From Acidobacteriota bacterium (GTDB lineage: Bacteria > Acidobacteriota > UBA6911): a stretch of 37,154 nucleotides of DNA. The stretch covers positions 1-37,154 of the forward strand of contig JAISUT010000065.1 in assembly GCA_031271905.1 (NCBI GenBank). The letters run 5' to 3'. Position 1 is the stretch's first letter, and each line of letters starts with the position of its first letter. The notes beneath the pieces are model-generated. The model made no database searches. It saw only the letters and a program-made list of their open reading frames with translations, and was not told the DNA's origin. A program made the position numbers and the translations under genes. Positions 1-6,998 of this stretch are shown here, in pieces.

Positions 1-710
1 AAAAAATGCTTCCCACTTGGGTGGGGGGCGATTCCCACTGGGCGGAAACGGCGAAGAACGCCCCGCTTGGGAAGACGGACGGTCATGCCAAGGACGTCCC
101 TTGGCATGGCTTTGCGCGAGCGACCCTCATGGCCCCAGTGGCGGGGCGGTACAAATAGCCACTACGCCTGCTGACGCAAGCGTCGATCTTTGACAACCAG
201 GGTTGCAAGCGCGCGGTGCCGTCCACGCTTGGGAACGTAAGGCAAATGCGGGCGGTACAACAGGCTGGGTAGCGTTGGAGGGGCCGCGAGGTTCGCTAGC
301 GTGAACAGCGGGGAAAGAAAACCTCCGGAATCGGCCGGAGGGGGTTTGCTCGACAGCGGATGTCTTGGAAGGCGGGGAGAACGACCGCCGACGTTCCGAT
401 CGCTTTCAGACATCAAGGGCGCGGGCAGACGAATTCCTGGCGGGTGTGACAGTCGCCCCGAAGCAAGACTGTCTTTGGCTGGAAGGGCGGAAACGCCCGT
501 GCCGGCGACATGGTTGAATGTTTGAGTTGGAAGCACTCACCACAGAATTGGAATCATCCGCCGGGAGACGCCGTCGCGGTCTCCCGGCGACGCGCCCACC
601 TCCGTTCGCGCCAGCCCGCCATGTCACGGCGGCTGGCACGAACGCGAACATCGAGCATCGACACCGAAACGAAGTTTTTCATCCACTAACTTTTCCAGCG
701 AGGTAGATGA
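1..710. other. Gene-free leader with many hairpins; possible structured RNA
   Basis: I see no convincing protein gene here; the short frames on both strands have no family signature. The stretch is rich in perfect hairpins: CATGCCAAGG/CCTTGGCATG at 84-108; CCTCCGG/CCGGAGG at 322-341; GATGTCT/AGACATC at 359-365/408-414, enclosing GGCGG/CCGCC; GACAGTC/GACTGTC at 448-454/467-473; and GGGCG-GAAA-CGCCC, a GNRA-capped stem, at 485-498. The 322-341 hairpin read on the minus strand is followed by TTTTCTTTCC and could be a terminator for a minus-strand transcript. The first 75 bases also repeat the words TTCCCACTTGGG and TTCCCACTGGG. The cluster of helices suggests a noncoding RNA or a mobile-element end, but I do not recognise a known class. 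Confidence 0.4.
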
Positions 711-2636
711 ATGAACATAATAACCATCGAAGAATTGGCGAAGGAGATCGGTTGCGAATGGAGGGCTGTCTGCGATGCAGCGTGGGCGCTTGGGAGGAGG
801 GTGAGATTCGAGCCAACGGATGCTGTTACTGATGGCGATGTCCCCGCCATCTGGACAAAGGTCGTAGGAAAGGGGCTGTTTGGAAAGGAACTGAGGCGAA
901 TAGATGAGCTGAAAAGACAGGAATGGGAACAGAAGTTGCAATGGGAGCAACAGCAAGAATGGCGTTTTGGGTGTCGTTTGATAATATTGGCACCATGTCC
1001 TGATATGTCAATTCAGTCAAGTGCGTTGCCGAAGTCGGATCTGATCGATACTGCGAAATACTGGAGGACAGGAGATGTTCCAAAACAAATTAGCATGATT
1101 CCTCCGTTGCCGGAAAATGAACTAGAAAATGAAGAGTCGTTTTCTGAATTTCTTGCCCGCGCCGCCCGGTGGCAACGACACCCGATCCAAGTAATTACGA
1201 CTCATGCCGGCATTGTATATTTACAAGATATTAAGATAGAAAAATGCGATGTTGGCATTCGATTGTGGTTGGAATCTGTTACTGTGTTTGGACGGAATAA
1301 GCTATGCCGTTTTATCCGTCGTTTAAACCGTGATGAACATGCCTATATTGAAAAAGATGGTTTTTGTCACTATATTCCAGCGTTTTGCGAATGGCAGGAA
1401 GAATGGAAATACGAAGATGAGTGGTATTGGGCGTGGAAGAGCATAAAAAACATATATTCGCACCCCATCGTACCCGTATTTTCATCTTGGTACACGGGAA
1501 ATCTGAAAAATGCCTTCCAAAAACGTGGTTTTCATTTTGACGCATGGAAATTATTTAATGAAACGCGACAAAAACGACAAGGAGGACACACGTTTTTCAT
1601 CTTTCTCCGATATCTATATCATATTATGAAATATCCGGCTTTTGAGATTCTTGTCAAGTCTGGATTCAACGTGGACTGGTCGATAGATAATTTTTCTCAA
1701 TTAAATTCGAATGCGGCAAATCTGCGCGACATTTTCGGACTAAACATTCGGGAAATCAGAGAAATTCGCAAACAGTTGTTTTCGGGTTCCAGTATAGCGA
1801 TATATAAAGAATTCAAAGAAAAGTGGACGCCAATTACATTGGCGATGGCAGAGTTCTTCAGTGGTGAACTCGACCCGAAGCGTGGATGGGTGGAGATGGA
1901 TCCTATTAATTCAAAGAAGATGGATCCTATTAATTCAAAGTGGAAAAACGCCTATGATTTCATGGAATTGTTTGCGGAACTCACCGGATTCGATCCCGGA
2001 AAATTCCTCGCTTGGCTGTATCGGGACAAGATGCATATCCACGACTACCTCGACTACCTCAACGAATGCCTGACATTGGGGCTGGACATCAAGAATCGCG
2101 ATGTGGTTGCGCCAAAACATCCGATGGAAGCGCACCGTCGAACTTCCATGATCGTCGCCCAACAACGGGCGCGGGAACTAGAAGCGCAACGCCGGCAACG
2201 CCTCGTCAGCCAAGACGAGCAGATAGCCAAAGCGATACGGCGAAACATCCCCGCCGTCCTCGTAAATGGCGCGTTCGAGTCGGGGGTGTACCGGGCGACC
2301 GTCGCCCGGGGCAACGCCGACTTGATCGCCGAAAGCATGGCGCTGGGGCATTGCGTCGGCACGGGCGACTATGCGGACGCAATGAGCCGGGGGAGCTCGT
2401 TCATCTTCTTCGTCAGGAGGCGCGAGTCGCCGGATGCGCCTTTCTTCACGATGGAGCTTTCGCCGGACTTCCGCATCCTCCAACTGCGAGGCAGGTTCAA
2501 CTGCGACCCGCCGCTGGATGTGTCGGCGTTCGCGAATGAGTTCACCGCTTGGCTGCGCCGCCAAGAGAAGCCCCGCCGTTGCGAACGTCGCCTGGGCCGC
2601 CCCGTTGGCGATGGCGGTATAAAAAGGGCGGTATAA
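711..2636 (+). CDS. PcfJ-like protein
   Basis: The 641-aa protein ends in the conserved PcfJ-type region: HCVG at residues 547-550, then GTGDYADAM and the hydrophobic strand FIFFVRRRE (about 564-572), then a short segment resembling the family's ME..P...ILQ..G..N pattern. PcfJ is named from an enterococcal conjugative plasmid; its biochemical role is not established. The first ~50 residues (ITIEELAKEIGCEWRAV...) look like the small IF2N-type helical domain; this is by eye only. The middle is Trp/Tyr-rich and unassigned. The start fits an SD-like GCGAGG about 8 nt upstream. Base composition is split: AT-rich to about nt 1960, then GC-rich, so the C-terminal part matches the chromosome and the N-terminal part does not. 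An in-frame 24-bp tandem duplication lies at 1895-1940. The gene stands alone, followed by hairpins. Confidence 0.75.
   Translation: MNIITIEELAKEIGCEWRAVCDAAWALGRRVRFEPTDAVTDGDVPAIWTKVVGKGLFGKELRRIDELKRQEWEQKLQWEQQQEWRFGCRLIILAPCPDMSIQSSALPKSDLIDTAKYWRTGDVPKQISMIPPLPENELENEESFSEFLARAARWQRHPIQVITTHAGIVYLQDIKIEKCDVGIRLWLESVTVFGRNKLCRFIRRLNRDEHAYIEKDGFCHYIPAFCEWQEEWKYEDEWYWAWKSIKNIYSHPIVPVFSSWYTGNLKNAFQKRGFHFDAWKLFNETRQKRQGGHTFFIFLRYLYHIMKYPAFEILVKSGFNVDWSIDNFSQLNSNAANLRDIFGLNIREIREIRKQLFSGSSIAIYKEFKEKWTPITLAMAEFFSGELDPKRGWVEMDPINSKKMDPINSKWKNAYDFMELFAELTGFDPGKFLAWLYRDKMHIHDYLDYLNECLTLGLDIKNRDVVAPKHPMEAHRRTSMIVAQQRARELEAQRRQRLVSQDEQIAKAIRRNIPAVLVNGAFESGVYRATVARGNADLIAESMALGHCVGTGDYADAMSRGSSFIFFVRRRESPDAPFFTMELSPDFRILQLRGRFNCDPPLDVSAFANEFTAWLRRQEKPRRCERRLGRPVGDGGIKRAV
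1895..1940 (+). repeat. 24-bp in-frame tandem duplication inside the PcfJ-like gene
   Basis: The 22-bp word starting GATGGATCC and ending TTCAAAG occurs at 1895-1916 and again at 1919-1940, giving a 24-bp period and two consecutive MDPINSK peptides. The near-identical copies suggest recent slippage. Confidence 0.9.
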
Positions 2637-2712
2637 GGGGGGCGAGCGCAAAGCGCCGTCCCCCCCCTTGAACGCAGGCATACAATACATTTTCAAAAAT
2701 TCAAAAAAACGA

Positions 2713-2768
2713 CTCCCCGCGTAAGCGGGGAGAACTCCCCGAACGGGTGCTTCCACCCGCTTGGGGAG
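2713..2768. terminator. Two tandem strong hairpins between convergent genes
   Basis: Hairpin 1 is CTCCCCGC-GTAA-GCGGGGAG (2713-2732), a perfect 8-bp stem with a GTAA loop. Hairpin 2 (2735-2768) has outer stem CTCCCC/GGGGAG, a 3x3 internal loop and inner stem CGGGTG-CTTC-CACCCG. They lie between the 3' ends of the PcfJ-like gene and the convergent dehydrogenase gene, where a bidirectional terminator or REP-like element is expected. No long T-run follows, so intrinsic termination is uncertain. Hairpin 1 resembles the core of a type I-E CRISPR repeat, but there is no array. Confidence 0.5.
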
Positions 2769-2869
2769 ACAGGCGAGGCATGTGTCGCAAACGAGTTTTC
2801 CACGCGCCCGCGCACCGCCCATAAGCGACGCCCCGCGCCAGCGCCAAACCCGGCGACGCCGTCGGGTCC

Positions 2870-3703
2870 CTACACGCCGGAGAACGCGGAGAAGCCGCCG
2901 TCGATGGGCAGGACGACGCCCGTGACGAACGCGGACATGGGGGAGAGCAGCCACAGCGAGCCGCCCACGAGGTCTTCCGGCGCGCCGAAGCGCCCCATCG
3001 GCGTGTGCGCGAGGATCTGCCGCCCCCGCACAGTCAGCTCGCCCGTCTCCTTCTCGGTCAGGAGGAAGCGGTTCTGGTCGGTCAGGAAGAAGCCCGGCGC
3101 GATGGCGTTGACGCGGATGGCCGGGGAGTATTCCTGCGCCAGATGGACCGCGAGCCACTGGGTGAAGTTAGAGACCGCCGCCTTGGCCGCGGAATAGGCG
3201 GGAATGCGCGTCAGCGGGCGGAAGGCGTTCATGGAAGACACGTTGAGGATGACGCCTTCTTTCTGCTGCGCCATGATTTTGCCGCACACCTGGCAGGGGA
3301 CGACCGTCCCCAGCAGGTTGAGGTCGGAGACGTGCCGCAACGCGCCTTCCGGCAGGTCGAAGAAGGGCTTGCCCGCGCCCGCGGTGGCGTCGGGATGGTT
3401 GCCGCCGGCGGCGTTCACCAGCCCGTCGAGCCGCCCCCACCTGTCCACGACCTGCCGGGCGGCGCGCTCCACGGACGCCTTGTCGAGCACGTCCCCCTCC
3501 AAGAGCAGGAAGCGGTCGGAGGCGACGCCCGTCTGCGCGGGAAAACTCCCGGCGGGCGCGGGGTCGCGGTCGATGACGGCGACGTTCGCGCCGCAGCCCG
3601 CGAGCGCGCGGGCGATCTCCCCGCCGAGGACGCCCGCGCCCCCGGTGACGGCGAACGTCCGTCCGCCGAAGCCGTACTGTTTCGCAAGTTCGTCAAGGTT
3701 CAT
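2870..3703 (-). CDS. SDR oxidoreductase, mannonate/fructuronate (UxuB-like) type
   Basis: This 277-aa classical short-chain dehydrogenase has the NAD(P)-binding TGGAGVLG (20-27), an acidic residue after the second strand (VIDRD), NAAGGNHP (97-104), the catalytic Ser near 156-157, and Tyr170/Lys174 in PAYSAAK. The opening GGRTFAVTGGAGVLGGEIA and the NAAGGNHP motif are typical of the SDR family annotated as D-mannonate oxidoreductase (fructuronate reductase) in hexuronate use; the substrate is inferred. Full length for the family. The start is supported by GGAAAGGA about 8 nt upstream. No other uronate gene is nearby, so the sugar role rests on sequence pattern only. Confidence 0.85.
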   Translation of the reverse strand: MNLDELAKQYGFGGRTFAVTGGAGVLGGEIARALAGCGANVAVIDRDPAPAGSFPAQTGVASDRFLLLEGDVLDKASVERAARQVVDRWGRLDGLVNAAGGNHPDATAGAGKPFFDLPEGALRHVSDLNLLGTVVPCQVCGKIMAQQKEGVILNVSSMNAFRPLTRIPAYSAAKAAVSNFTQWLAVHLAQEYSPAIRVNAIAPGFFLTDQNRFLLTEKETGELTVRGRQILAHTPMGRFGAPEDLVGGSLWLLSPMSAFVTGVVLPIDGGFSAFSGV

Positions 3704-4154
3704 GCCGTTGTCCTTTCCTGATTGGAACCCGTCGTTGCCGGACTTCCGGGGACCTCAGAGAACCCCGGACGCCGCGCCACGCACCCGTCAATGATACCCC
3801 GATTTGTTGTTGCAAGGCACCGCTTGAATTCGGTGCGTCGCGGCAACCCACGGATTCCTTGGCTGCGGGAGATGGAAACATCGGGATGGCAAACGGCGGT
3901 TTGTGTCGCACGGGCGCAGGGCGGCGCGTCTGCCGCGTTGCCGCTTGGGCGGGCTTCCTCGACGCGCGTGGATGCGCCAGGAGGAGATGCGGCGGCTCGC
4001 TCACGCGGCGGTGGGCGACCTGCTGTCGCCGGGGGCGTCCGGCTGCCACTCAAGCCAAGCGTGCGGTGGAGAAGGCGGCGCTGCACGCCAAGGTGGACTA
4101 CACGCTGGAGGAGTTCAAATAAACTTGAATGGTTTCGCGATGGGAGGATGTCAA
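3704..4154. other. 450-bp intergenic stretch with repeat fragments and a possible gene remnant
   Basis: It contains the upstream region of the dehydrogenase, a degenerate half copy of repeat family 1 (about 3754-3792, reverse orientation), the left inverted repeat of the small cassette (3891-3927), and at 3972-4122 a degenerate coding-like tract. One frame reads MRQEEMRRLAHAAVGDLLSPG and the next frame ends AVEKAALHAKVDYTLEEFK before TAA at 4122. This could be one small gene broken by a frameshift; I cannot name a family. Confidence 0.4.
3754..3792 (-). repeat. Degenerate half copy of repeat family 1
   Basis: The plus strand reads GGGGACCTCAGAGAACCCCG followed by a GC-rich tract that parallels the reverse complement of the right half of the copy at 16034-16096. 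The other half is not recognisable, so this is an old or truncated copy. Confidence 0.45.
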
Positions 4155-4566
4155 ATGGACAGGAAAGCAGCGAAAGCCGATCATGTGAGGGGCGAGTGCC
4201 TGCGCAGGAGGTGGCCGAAGTGGCTGCCCTACGTGGGGCCGCAGTGGAAGTTCGTCAGGGACTGCGAGAGCGAGTTCTGGGCAGGATACGACGAGGAGGA
4301 GCTGGGGCAGTACGACTACGAGTGGGCGAGGAAGTTCTACGTGTTCGACTGGTTCGGGGCCGGGTGGTGCTTCTGGCAGTCCGAGGCGACGGTCTACGTG
4401 GGCAGCCGCAGCGCCGACGAGGTGTACGCAGAACTTCTTGCGCGATGGGAGAATCAGCGATGAGGATGATAGGGCTTCCTCGACGCGCGTGGGCGCGCCT
4501 GCTCCCCGCCCGGCGCGCGCCTTGCATCCACACCACCCTGCACCCGTGCGACACAACCGCCCGTTT
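3891..4566. mobile_element. Small cassette bounded by imperfect inverted repeats
   Basis: The left end (3891-3927) contains TGTGTCGCACGGGCGCAGGG. The reverse complement of the right end (4531-4566) contains TGTGTCGCACGGGTGCAGGG; by eye about 33 of 36 positions agree. Just inside, an identical 21-bp word beginning GGGCTTCCTCGACGCG occurs in direct orientation at 3952-3972 and 4472-4492; its centre ACGCGCGT is palindromic. The unit holds a small Trp-rich protein gene and a possible gene remnant but no transposase, which fits a non-autonomous (MITE-like) cassette. Target-site duplications were not identified. Confidence 0.55.
4155..4463 (+). CDS. Small Trp-rich acidic protein of unknown function
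   Basis: This 102-aa protein is not from a family I recognise. The start at 4155 is chosen because GGAGG lies 8 nt upstream (4143-4147); the same frame is open further upstream but reads as non-coding. The protein has a basic N-terminus, a central aromatic/acidic part (EFWAGYDEEELGQYDYEWARKF) and FDWFGAGWCFWQ, then a more regular end (SADEVYAELLARWENQR). No signal peptide or membrane helix is seen; the pattern suggests a small soluble single-domain protein. It is the only intact gene in the inverted-repeat cassette, so it may be passenger cargo. Confidence 0.6.
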   Translation: MDRKAAKADHVRGECLRRRWPKWLPYVGPQWKFVRDCESEFWAGYDEEELGQYDYEWARKFYVFDWFGAGWCFWQSEATVYVGSRSADEVYAELLARWENQR

Positions 4567-4619
4567 GTGGCGGAGCCGTTACGTGTCCCGGCGCGCGCGC
4601 CGCGAGCGCCGGAATACGC

Positions 4620-6299
4620 CTACTGGTCTAAGGCCAAGCGGAAGCCAAGGTCTCCGATGCGATGGTCGGGGGTGTCGCCGGCGCGATACGCCACCCGCAC
4701 GTACTCTGCGAGGTGGATCCAGCTCCCGCCCCGGATCACGCGGATCGCGCCCGTCGCAGATCCCGTGGGGTCGGCCGCCGGCGAGACGGAGTAGTAGGAA
4801 GAGTCGTGCCAGTCGGACACCCACTCCCACACGTTCCCGCTCATGTCGTAAAGGCCGAGTTCGTTCGCCGCCAATTTGCCGACTTCGTGTGTCGTCAGGC
4901 TGCTGTTATCACGGTACCACGCCACGTCGTCGATGGTGTCGCTCCCGCTGTACTTGTAGTCGTGGGCTGGGCCGTCCGCGCCTCCGCGCGCCGCGTACTC
5001 CCACTCCGCCTCCGTCGGCAGACGGTAGTTTCTCCCCGTCGCCGCGTTCAGCTTGGCCAAGAAGCCACCTTCTTCCGTTATGTCCTCCCAGCTCACGCAG
5101 TACATCGGGTGGTCGTCGCCGCGCCCATAGGCGCCGCAAACGTCCAGTCGCGCCGCGAGGTCTTCGGCGCTCCAGTCCATCACCTCCCGCCACTGCGCCT
5201 GCGTCACCTCCGTCTCCCCGACGTAGAAGTCCTTCGTCAGCGCCACCTCGTGCTCCGGGGATTCGGCGCTCTCGCAATCGCCCGCTTGCTTGGCCGTGCA
5301 GCCCATCTGGAACGCCCCGCCAGCCACCGGCTTCAACGTTATGTCGAACACCTTGCCGTAGGCGATGGCGATGCCCTTGCTCGCCTGCGGGGTCGCGTCG
5401 TCCTTTACCGTGATTGTCGCGTCACCCGCCGCCGCCGCCGACAATGGCGTCCCGGAGATCACCCCCGCCGCGCTGACGGTCATCCCCGCAGGGAGCCCCG
5501 TCGCCTCGAACGTGTACGGCGGCTTGCCGCCGCCCACCCCGCCCGACACGTCGATGTCTCTGATCTTCACCCCCACCGTCGCCGCCGGGATGTCGTAGCC
5601 TTCGCTGCCGACGAACACCAGCTCTGGCCACGACGACGCCCCGTAGCCCATCTCGATGCTCGCCGTGTCGCCAAGGGCGTCTGTCACCGTCACCGTCGCG
5701 TTGCCCGCAGGCGCATCTGCCGCCGGAGTCCCGGAGATCACCCCGCCGGGGTCGAGCCTCAGCCCGTCAGGGAGCCCCGTCGCCTCGAACGTGTACGGTG
5801 CCTGGCCGCCCCGCACCGCGCCGTACAGGTCGATGGGGTCTATCGCCTGCCCGACCGTCATCGCCGGGATGTCGTAGCCGTCGCCGAAGGTGATGGGCGC
5901 AAGCCCCACCGCCCCGTAGTCGATCATGATGCTCGCCTTGGCGCCCTTGCCGTCGGTCACCGCGACCGTCGCCCGCCCGGCGTCCTGCTTCATCACCGGA
6001 GTCCCGGAGATCACCCCCGCCGCGCTGATGGTTATCCCCGCAGGGAGCCCCGTCGCGCTGAACGTGTACGGCTGCGTCCCGCCGCTCGCCGCGCCCGACA
6101 CGTCGATGGGTGTGATCGCCTCGCCCGCCGTCGTCGCCGGGATGTCGTAGCTCGCGCCGTCGGAGAGCTTCAACGCTTCGCCCGTGTCCTTGGCGCCCCC
6201 ACCCGCGCCCAAAGAACCGCCGCCGCAACCGGCGGCCAGCAGCGGCGACACCGCCAGCAGCGCCACCCAAACGGGGAACATACTCTTTTTGCACCTCAT
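4620..6299 (-). CDS. Lipoprotein with three Ig-like repeats and an FGE/SUMF1-like domain
   Basis: The start at 6299 gives a 559-aa protein with lipoprotein signal MRCKKSMFPVWVALLAVSPL and lipid-attachment Cys25 (LAAGC), preceded by AAGGAG; the open frame extends upstream but the signal peptide fixes the start. Residues about 50-128, 141-219 and 234-314 are three similar modules of the putative Ig (He_PIG) type, each with YDIPA, PYTF.ATGLP.G and GGVISGTP-like motifs. Residues about 320-556 are a formylglycine-generating-enzyme-like domain: GGAFQMGC, ETEVTQAQWREVM, RLPTEAEWEYAARGG, GLYDMSGNVWEWVSDW, VIRGGSWI and GFRLAL. The copper-binding cysteines of true FGE near the end are not apparent (RGGSWIHLAEY), so it is probably not a sulfatase activator but an FGE-fold binding or modifying protein on the cell surface. 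Confidence 0.88.
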   Translation of the reverse strand: MRCKKSMFPVWVALLAVSPLLAAGCGGGSLGAGGGAKDTGEALKLSDGASYDIPATTAGEAITPIDVSGAASGGTQPYTFSATGLPAGITISAAGVISGTPVMKQDAGRATVAVTDGKGAKASIMIDYGAVGLAPITFGDGYDIPAMTVGQAIDPIDLYGAVRGGQAPYTFEATGLPDGLRLDPGGVISGTPAADAPAGNATVTVTDALGDTASIEMGYGASSWPELVFVGSEGYDIPAATVGVKIRDIDVSGGVGGGKPPYTFEATGLPAGMTVSAAGVISGTPLSAAAAGDATITVKDDATPQASKGIAIAYGKVFDITLKPVAGGAFQMGCTAKQAGDCESAESPEHEVALTKDFYVGETEVTQAQWREVMDWSAEDLAARLDVCGAYGRGDDHPMYCVSWEDITEEGGFLAKLNAATGRNYRLPTEAEWEYAARGGADGPAHDYKYSGSDTIDDVAWYRDNSSLTTHEVGKLAANELGLYDMSGNVWEWVSDWHDSSYYSVSPAADPTGSATGAIRVIRGGSWIHLAEYVRVAYRAGDTPDHRIGDLGFRLALDQ

Positions 6300-6362
6300 G
6301 ATGCCTTCTCCTTGGTCGGATTTGTTTGTTTCTCGCGGTCGAACGGTCGAGTTGCCGACTAT

Positions 6363-6378
6363 CAAAAGTGTACTTTTG
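6363..6378. promoter_or_regulatory. Near-palindrome upstream of the lipoprotein gene
   Basis: CAAAAGTGTACTTTTG has 7-bp arms CAAAAGT/ACTTTTG around a 2-bp centre and lies 64-79 bp upstream of the lipoprotein start, a usual place for an operator. No regulator is identified. Confidence 0.35.
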
Positions 6379-6645
6379 GATGGCGCCGGATTCGCCGGGC
6401 CGGACACCCCTGAAAAACCGCCGAAAACATCTGGAAGCGTCCAAATGCTCAAATTCTGCTTCGATATATCGGTCGAATCCCGACAAAACTTCATCAGATC
6501 CTCAAATTTTGCAAAAAGCGCCCACCGTTCGGAACCTTGGCTTGATTCGCCGTTTTCACCTCTGACGCCCCTGACGTTCTGGGCGTTGACTTCGGCAAGG
6601 GGATCGGCAATAACCGTCATCGACGAAACGGTTGGCGGTTCGGAT

Positions 6646-6830
6646 CATCCCCTTCGCGAAATCCGATGGGCTTACCGCAGGGATTTGCGACGAAGAAAAT
6701 CCATTTTTGTCGCGGGAGATGATTTTCGCCGCACCGACGCGAAGGGCGCACAATGATAGTGCGGCGTCTTCCAGATCGGGGAAGTCAGAAGCGAACGCTT
6801 CCCTGATGCGGAATCTTGTGATAAGATCAA
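6646..6830 (-). pseudogene. Remnant of a PIN-domain toxin (C-terminal part)
   Basis: The minus-strand frame reads RIREAFASDFPDLEDAALSL, CALRVGAAKIISRDKNGF and SSSQIPAVSPSDFAKGM. This matches the C-terminal third of PIN-domain (VapC-like) ribonucleases: the D.EDA..... A...GA..I.TRD..DF motif followed by IPV.SP.E. The N-terminal half with the first catalytic Asp is absent; homology stops near 6830, just before the family 2 repeat. There is no normal stop near the expected end and no antitoxin gene beside it. I read it as a decayed toxin-antitoxin locus. Confidence 0.6.
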
Positions 6831-6869
6831 AATTTCCATGGGCGCAGATGGCTTCTCGTGACGGGGAAA

Positions 6870-6946
6870 GTCGGCAGGAAACCCCGTTGGTCGAAAGCCG
6901 GGACGGGACGGGGCGGAAAATGCAACTTATTATCCCTATCCGTTGT
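6870..6946 (+). repeat. Repeat family 2, copy A (partial)
   Basis: GGGACGGGACGGGGCGGAAA then ATGCAACTTATTATCCCTAT and CCGTTGT match, with few changes, the family 2 tail at 35944-36000 (reverse) and 33165-33210. The GTCCCTGCGGCGG head is missing here. Confidence 0.6.
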
Positions 6947-6971
6947 AGATGAAATCTCTGGAATTTCATCT
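6947..6971. promoter_or_regulatory. Perfect 9-7-9 inverted repeat before the Hsp70-like gene
   Basis: AGATGAAAT (6947-6955), a 7-nt spacer and ATTTCATCT (6963-6971) form a perfect 9-bp inverted repeat ending 27 bp before the chosen start of the Hsp70-like gene. The geometry is like a repressor operator (CIRCE is 9-9-9, with a different sequence). It could alternatively act as an mRNA hairpin near the ribosome site. Confidence 0.5.
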
Positions 6972-6998
6972 GATGCAGATTGGAGCCTGATTTATATT

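Larger units (their letters stand above)
6300..6998. other. 700-bp intergenic stretch: promoter regions, PIN remnant, repeat family 2 copy
   Basis: It separates the divergent lipoprotein and Hsp70-like genes. It holds a near-palindrome (6363-6378), a PIN-domain remnant (about 6646-6830, minus), a family 2 repeat copy (about 6870-6946) and a perfect inverted repeat (6947-6971). I see no intact gene. Confidence 0.6.

Noticed and set aside
162-536. 124-aa minus-strand open frame in the leader
   Set aside because: Pro/Arg/Leu-rich, no ribosome site, and it spans several perfect hairpins, so RNA structure explains it better.
2713-2732. Type I-E-like CRISPR repeat
   Set aside because: Only one unit is present, with no spacer-repeat array and no Cas gene in the window; treated as a hairpin.
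3722-5413. 563-aa plus-strand open frame
   Set aside because: It crosses the inverted-repeat cassette and the antisense of the lipoprotein; Arg/Pro/Ser-rich composition is that of a shadow frame.
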